Below, piece after piece: positions 6,226-9,040 of a DNA stretch of 9,040 nt (its first letter is position 1; every line of letters begins with the position of its first letter). The stretch spans positions 1 through 9,040 of the forward strand of contig JAGASC010000311.1 in NCBI GenBank assembly GCA_017621905.1, written 5' to 3'. This DNA comes from Roseburia sp. (lineage in GTDB: Bacteria; Bacillota; Clostridia; Lachnospirales; Lachnospiraceae). The position numbers and the translations under genes were made by a program. The notes under the pieces are model-generated. The model searched no databases. It was not told the origin of the DNA and saw nothing but the letters and a program-made list of their open reading frames with translations.

Positions 6226-6254
6226 TTGACAATAACAGAAATAGCAGATATAAT
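6226..6254 (+). promoter_or_regulatory. Consensus promoter of the par operon
   Basis: TTGACA (6226-6231), exactly 17 nt, then TATAAT (6249-6254): both hexamers are perfect consensus. Such strength implies repression by ParA or the RHH protein. The spacer contains the 15-bp word repeated at 4745-4759. Confidence 0.88.
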
Positions 6255-6298
6255 TTATATAACTTATATAATATGAATAAATGAAATAACGTATATAA
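6255..6298. promoter_or_regulatory. TTATATAA box cluster, candidate par operator/centromere
   Basis: Adjacent TTATATAA boxes at 6255-6262 and 6264-6271 are separated by one C. A related GTATATAA follows at 6291-6298. The cluster starts right after the -10 box. Short repeated boxes of this kind between promoter and parA are typical for RHH partners of ParA-type systems. Confidence 0.6.
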
Positions 6299-6313
6299 GG
6301 GAGTGTGAGCAGT

Positions 6314-7090
6314 TTGAAAGTTATTGCAATCGCAAATCAAAAGGGCGGCGTCGCAAAGACAACCACCACACATAATCTTGGTGTCGCTCTGGCAGCTGCA
6401 GGGAAAAAGGTGCTGATGATCGATCTGGACAGTCAGGCCAGCTTGACGATCAGTGTTGGTCTGGAGCCGCTGGAGATGCAGCGCACCATTGTAGATGTTC
6501 TGAAAAAGGACGGAGCGCCGGTCAGAGAGTGCATCCAGCCGCTCCGGGAGAATCTGCATATTGTCACGTCAATTATTGATCTGGCACCTATGGAGATGGA
6601 GATGCTCTCCAGAGCCAGTCGAGAGAAGATCCTGGATCGGGCACTGAATCCGGTGAAGGCGGACTACGATTATGTTTTGATAGACTGCCCCCCGCAGCTC
6701 TCCATCCTGACAATCAATGCGCTCTCCTGCGCCGATGGTGTTCTGATTCCCGTGAAAACGGATTATCTGGCCTATCGTGGCCTGACGCAGTTGCAGGATA
6801 GCATCCGGGAGATACAGGAGCTTATCAATCCAGAACTGAAGGTCATCGGCGTCCTGGCTACGCTGCATGACACACGGGTGACGGATGATCGGGAGATCCT
6901 CGGTCTGCTGAAAGAGGAATACAATCTGCTGGGTGTTGTGAAGCGTTTGGCCGCAGCGAAGAAGGGAATTTATGATGGACTGGCTGTGGTGGAGCAGGCT
7001 CCGAACAGCGAGATCGCTACAGAGTACAAAGCAGTTGCAGAAATGATTATTTCAGGAAAGATGAAGAGGGGGGAGCAGTGCCATGGGTAA
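6314..7090 (+). CDS. parA: ParA family partition ATPase
   Basis: A 258-residue ATPase that would segregate the plasmid by forming gradients on the nucleoid. The deviant Walker A motif KGGVAKTT has both signature lysines (K10 and K15). Walker A' is LMIDLDSQ (D37, D39) and Walker B is VLIDCPP (D124). It is short, without an N-terminal HTH, as in type Ib plasmid ParA and Soj proteins. Start choice is TTG 6314, which gives MKVIAIANQKGG and lies 10 nt after GGGAG. The in-frame GTG at 6305 is only 1 nt from that site. The gene overlaps the RHH gene by 8 nt (ATGGGTAA), so the two are translationally coupled. Confidence 0.92.
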   Translation: MKVIAIANQKGGVAKTTTTHNLGVALAAAGKKVLMIDLDSQASLTISVGLEPLEMQRTIVDVLKKDGAPVRECIQPLRENLHIVTSIIDLAPMEMEMLSRASREKILDRALNPVKADYDYVLIDCPPQLSILTINALSCADGVLIPVKTDYLAYRGLTQLQDSIREIQELINPELKVIGVLATLHDTRVTDDREILGLLKEEYNLLGVVKRLAAAKKGIYDGLAVVEQAPNSEIATEYKAVAEMIISGKMKRGEQCHG

Positions 7091-7370
7091 GCTACAGGAT
7101 CGGGAGAACAAAAGAAAGAGTATCATTGGCGGAATGATCGATGCGCCTGCAGCACCGGTGGTCAGCTCAGGGAACCGAGGTCGGCCGAAGGCGGATCGGG
7201 AGCTGAAGAAACGGATCAGCCTGTCGGTGCTGCCAAGTTTGTATAATGATATTCAAAAAATTGCTTATGTGCGGCGCCAGAGCGTGAGCGAGCTGCTTTC
7301 TACCATGATGGAGGAATACAGAGGGAGCCATGCTGCGGAGCTGGCTGAATATAGCAATCTGCAGAGATAA
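7083..7370 (+). CDS. Ribbon-helix-helix partition partner (ParB/ParR-like role)
   Basis: A 95-residue basic protein. Residues about 42-79 match a ribbon-helix-helix: strand KKRISLSVLP, helix SLYNDIQKIAYVRRQ, turn, helix SVSELLSTMMEEY. The N terminus (1-40) is basic, Pro/Ala-rich and probably flexible; in type Ib systems this is where the partner stimulates ParA. It is coupled to parA by an overlapping start behind a GGGGGGAG-type site. The likely role is to bind the TTATATAA boxes, forming the partition complex and repressing the operon. The DNA target is inferred from position. Confidence 0.8.
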   Translation: MGKLQDRENKRKSIIGGMIDAPAAPVVSSGNRGRPKADRELKKRISLSVLPSLYNDIQKIAYVRRQSVSELLSTMMEEYRGSHAAELAEYSNLQR

Positions 7371-7372
7371 AA

Positions 7373-7416
7373 GCGTACCGGGCGGAGTTTTGACCGGCTC
7401 TGCTCGGTGCTTTTTT
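7373..7416 (+). terminator. Terminator of the par operon
   Basis: The left arm (7373-7387, ACCGGGCGGAG core) pairs with CTCTGCTCGGTGC (7398-7410) through a mostly G/C stem with two G-U pairs. Six T's follow (7411-7416). It lies 2 nt after the RHH stop codon. Confidence 0.88.
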
Positions 7417-7432
7417 CCAAAAAATGTGATTA

Positions 7433-7484
7433 GGCAACCATAGATTGCCTAAATGTAAACCGCACACGGTTTACATTTAATGAG
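7433..7484. promoter_or_regulatory. Double-hairpin operator element, copy 2
   Basis: Second copy of the 52-bp element at 4836-4887. The inner palindrome is longer here, AAATGTAAACCG (7451-7462) with CGGTTTACATTT (7467-7478) and a CACA loop. A T-to-C difference from copy 1 turns a G-T into a G-C pair. TTTACA (7470-7475) with TAATTT (7493-7498) is a weak possible promoter. The position, 27 nt before the XRE start, fits an autoregulatory operator. Confidence 0.65.
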
Positions 7485-7511
7485 CCTTGTCCTAATTTGG
7501 AGGTACATAAG

Positions 7512-7940
7512 GTGAAGTTAGCGGAAAAGTTAGTTTCTTTGAGAAAAGCAAAAGGGCTGACACAAATGAAGGTGGCTGAGAGCTTGGAGGTGTCTCGGCA
7601 GGCAGTATCAAGATGGGAAGTGGGTGATGCAGTTCCATCAACTGAAAACCTAAAATGCTTGAGCATTCTATTTGGGGTTCCGATAGACTATTTGGTAAAT
7701 GATGCAGATGTCTGGGAACAGAATTGCGTAGGGAATGCAGTAGCAAAGGAAAAAGAGAAGCCAAAGAGAAAGATGCTCATGGTAGGAGTATGTTTTTCTA
7801 TTTTTATTTTAGCTTTGGCTGCGCTGTATCTTTTTTTTGCAGGGGAACAGATAGCGGATGGGAAAGAGGACTCTATAAGAATATTAGAGGAAGAACAATT
7901 AGAGGATGAGCCGGAAGTGGGATTTGAATTGGAATGGTGA
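7512..7940 (+). CDS. XRE-family HTH regulator with a membrane anchor
   Basis: A 142-residue protein. Residues 4-62 are a standard XRE/Cro-type HTH (LVSLRKAKGLTQMKVAESL, recognition helix SRQAVSRWE, then the PSTENLKCLSILFGV segment). After a basic linker (about 80-88), residues 89-110 are one transmembrane helix, followed by a short acidic outer tail (111-142). The regulator is therefore probably tethered to the membrane, with the HTH inside and the tail outside. Such a layout suits sensing of envelope state. The start is GTG 7512, 8 nt after GGAGG (7499-7503); the in-frame TTG at 7497 lies before that site. It is followed 24 nt later by the VanZ-like gene, so the two likely form one operon. 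Confidence 0.85.
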   Translation: MKLAEKLVSLRKAKGLTQMKVAESLEVSRQAVSRWEVGDAVPSTENLKCLSILFGVPIDYLVNDADVWEQNCVGNAVAKEKEKPKRKMLMVGVCFSIFILALAALYLFFAGEQIADGKEDSIRILEEEQLEDEPEVGFELEW

Positions 7941-7964
7941 TTTTGTCGTTTTAAGGAGAAAAAG

Positions 7965-8459
7965 ATGGCCAAAACAAGAAAAACCGTGAATGAAAGAAAC
8001 TCTATAAAAAAATGGAAATACCGTAAACTTTTAATAGTTTACGGTATTTTCGTAATTCTAATTACAATTTGCAGAAAGCCGCAGGCAATTACAAATAGTA
8101 AGTTGTATTGGGATTATATTGAGAGGAATATACAGCTGATTCCGTTAAGAAGCATTCAAGACCTTGGTAGAGTTATTTTTGACGACACGTTTTCTGTAAA
8201 TGCAAGGGTTTTGTCAGCCATAAATATAATAGGAAATATATTTATCATGGTGCCGTTTGGCCTTTTCCTTCCTAATGTGAGCGAAAAAATGAATCGACTT
8301 CGATATTTTTTGCTTTTCACCATAGGAGGAATCCTATTGATAGAGATGCTTCAGTTGTTTGGTACGATAGGAGCGTTTGATATTGATGATATTATTCTTA
8401 ATGTTATAGGTGCGCTGCTTGGCTTCAAATACCCTGCGGGACAGAGAAAAGTGCAATAG
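7965..8459 (+). CDS. VanZ-family membrane protein
   Basis: A 164-residue integral membrane protein. Four hydrophobic segments are seen at about 20-37, 84-103, 113-133 and 140-155. VanZ-family marks are INIIGNIFIMVPFGLFLP (about 86-103), IEMLQ (126-130) and FDIDDIILNVIGALLGF (138-154). VanZ gives low-level teicoplanin resistance in enterococcal van clusters, and family members in Clostridia are linked to tolerance of cell-envelope antibiotics; the biochemical activity is unknown. AAGGAG (7952-7957) precedes ATG 7965. Pairing with a membrane-tethered XRE regulator suggests an envelope-stress or self-protection module, possibly connected with the secreted protein under the same operator. Resistance is not demonstrated. 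Confidence 0.85.
   Translation: MAKTRKTVNERNSIKKWKYRKLLIVYGIFVILITICRKPQAITNSKLYWDYIERNIQLIPLRSIQDLGRVIFDDTFSVNARVLSAINIIGNIFIMVPFGLFLPNVSEKMNRLRYFLLFTIGGILLIEMLQLFGTIGAFDIDDIILNVIGALLGFKYPAGQRKVQ
8016..8049. repeat. Perfect 14-bp inverted repeat inside the VanZ-like gene
   Basis: AAATACCGTAAACT (8016-8029) and AGTTTACGGTATTT (8036-8049) pair perfectly with a 6-nt loop. It lies over codons 18-28, near the start. It shares the word GTAAAC with the upstream operators. It may slow translation or be a weak extra operator, or it may be chance. Confidence 0.6.
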
Positions 8460-8463
8460 GCAT

Positions 8464-8503
8464 AAAAAGGGGTGAATGCTAATGTTAGCATTCACCCCTT
8501 TTT
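8464..8503. terminator. Bidirectional terminator after the XRE-VanZ operon
   Basis: Perfect 19-bp arms (8464-8482 and 8485-8503) with AAAAAGGGGTGAATG on one side and CATTCACCCCTTTTT on the other. The end T's serve the + strand and the leading A's serve the - strand. Confidence 0.92.
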
Positions 8504-8510
8504 ATAGTGA

Positions 8511-8557
8511 ATAACGGTTTACCCGTTTGCGAAAAACGTGAACGGGTAAACCGTTAT
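8511..8557. promoter_or_regulatory. 17-bp inverted repeat with the operator core, upstream of the RNA promoter
   Basis: Perfect arms 8511-8527 and 8541-8557, with possible inner G-T and C-G pairs leaving an AAAAA loop. Each arm contains CGGTTTAC/GTAAACCG (8515-8522, 8546-8553), the core of the 52-bp elements, but in the opposite inside-out order. It ends 21 nt before the RNA promoter. This suggests control by the same regulator; a single-strand origin is an alternative. Confidence 0.6.
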
Positions 8558-8578
8558 ACGGTTAAATATTGGTATATG

Positions 8579-8607
8579 TTGACAGCTTCCGAAACGTATG
8601 GTAAGAT
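8579..8607 (+). promoter_or_regulatory. Promoter of the candidate large RNA
   Basis: TTGACA (8579-8584), a 17-nt spacer and TAAGAT (8602-8607). The -35 is perfect and the -10 matches at four of six positions. No gene start follows for more than 600 nt around the circle, which is the main reason to suspect a noncoding transcript. Confidence 0.65.
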
Positions 8608-8612
8608 GTTCT

Positions 8613-9040
8613 TGAGTAGAAAAGGCTGTGTTAGACGCTGGAGATTGTGAGAGCGGCCTTCAGGAAAGGTGGTGAAGAGTGTAAGGCTGCGGCCGGTGAG
8701 TTGCAGCGGATTTTATAGAAAAGCTCGTCTGGGCGAGGGTAAATAGTAATTAGGCCCAGAGCGTCTTGGCTGGCGGATCGGCCGGTTGGGGGTTTAGCAA
8801 TTTGCTAATCAGAAGCCACTTTAGGTTTGATACACCTGTGTGATGCGTGGGCTTGCCGTAGTAACCTTTGTGAATTGGAAAGCGCATCATTGACCCGGCA
8901 TGAGTAATCTTTTGAAAGTGCCGGTAAGTAAAACGTATCTGTCCCTATCCACCTTTTGATAGTAGCCGGTCATACTGTAAATCTGCCGGAGAGACGCCTC
9001 ACTCTACGAAAGAGGCCGACAGAACTCTAACTGCCGTAGA
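8613..9040 (+). ncRNA. Candidate large structured RNA, 5' part (continues at 142)
   Basis: This gene-free stretch follows a good sigma-A promoter and continues across the circular junction to about 290. There is no credible reading frame, yet helices are dense. They include 8653-8660 with 8683-8690 (8 bp, one G-U), 8728-8734 with 8754-8760, 8794-8798 with 8804-8808, and 8841-8847 with 8883-8889 (7 bp). Also present are 8895-8900 with 8919-8924, 8945-8949 with 8958-8962, and 8996-9000 with 9012-9016. The composition is balanced and unlike the A/T-rich promoters nearby. Size, ornate folding and plasmid location recall giant RNAs such as GOLLD and ROOL of Firmicutes phages and plasmids. I could not match the sequence to either, so the family is a guess. 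The other possibility is a very long leader of the recombinase gene or a replication origin. Confidence 0.55.
8900..9040. repeat. Terminal redundancy, right copy (circular junction)
   Basis: Exact second copy of bases 1-141. Position 8900 on the circle is position 1, so anything reaching the right edge continues at 142. A true terminally redundant linear molecule is possible, but the partition and replication genes make a circular plasmid the simpler reading. Confidence 0.93.

Noticed and set aside
8613..9040. RNase P RNA, tmRNA or group I/II intron as the identity of the noncoding stretch
   Set aside because: I looked for their conserved cores, such as a group II domain V or the RNase P GAGGAAAGTCC box, and did not find them.
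1..9040. Relaxase, oriT, tRNA or insertion sequence
   Set aside because: No MOB motifs, tRNA-like cloverleaf or transposase seen on either strand.

Overview
The window is one complete circular plasmid-like replicon, read once around with a small overlap. Bases 1-141 recur exactly at 8900-9040, so the unique circle is 8899 bp. Gene content and style point to a gut-type Clostridia host, probably Lachnospiraceae. The evidence is strong AAGGAGG-type ribosome sites, low-GC regulatory DNA between moderate-GC genes, Firmicutes-type promoters, a VanZ-family protein, and a secreted protein with repeats of the kind found in clostridial BlaR1/M56-type proteins. The taxonomic call is inference. No relaxase or other conjugation gene is visible.

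Layout on the circle, all genes on the + strand: (1) A gene-free stretch runs from about 8560 through the junction to 372. It starts with a good promoter at 8579-8607 and holds many local helices, including two matching pseudoknots around a GAAA-capped hairpin (156-227). I read it as a candidate large structured RNA of roughly 550-600 nt. (2) A perfect 49-nt palindrome (301-349) lies just before a tyrosine recombinase (373-1395) and a coiled-coil protein of unknown role (1410-2180). (3) A 487-nt intergenic region with large inverted repeats precedes the replication protein (2668-4104). That protein looks like an archaeo-eukaryotic-type primase (PrimPol) with a C-terminal HTH. (4) A Phd/YefM-RelE/ParE toxin-antitoxin pair follows (4138-4720). 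The toxin probably begins at a CTG codon that overlaps the antitoxin stop. (5) A secreted protein with two long internal repeats occupies 4959-6086. (6) A ParA ATPase and a ribbon-helix-helix partner (6314-7370) sit behind a consensus promoter with TTATATAA boxes. (7) A membrane-anchored XRE regulator and a VanZ-like protein (7512-8459) complete the circle.

Replication (PrimPol), segregation (ParA/RHH), post-segregational killing (toxin-antitoxin) and recombination or dimer resolution (tyrosine recombinase) together make an ordinary maintenance set. The less ordinary part is a possible plasmid regulon. A 52-bp double-hairpin element is duplicated before the XRE gene and before the secreted-protein gene. 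Its core CGGTTTAC/GTAAACCG recurs in a 17-bp inverted repeat just upstream of the candidate RNA promoter. The working hypothesis is that one envelope-anchored regulator controls itself and VanZ, the secreted protein and the large RNA. Perfect hairpin terminators separate most modules.
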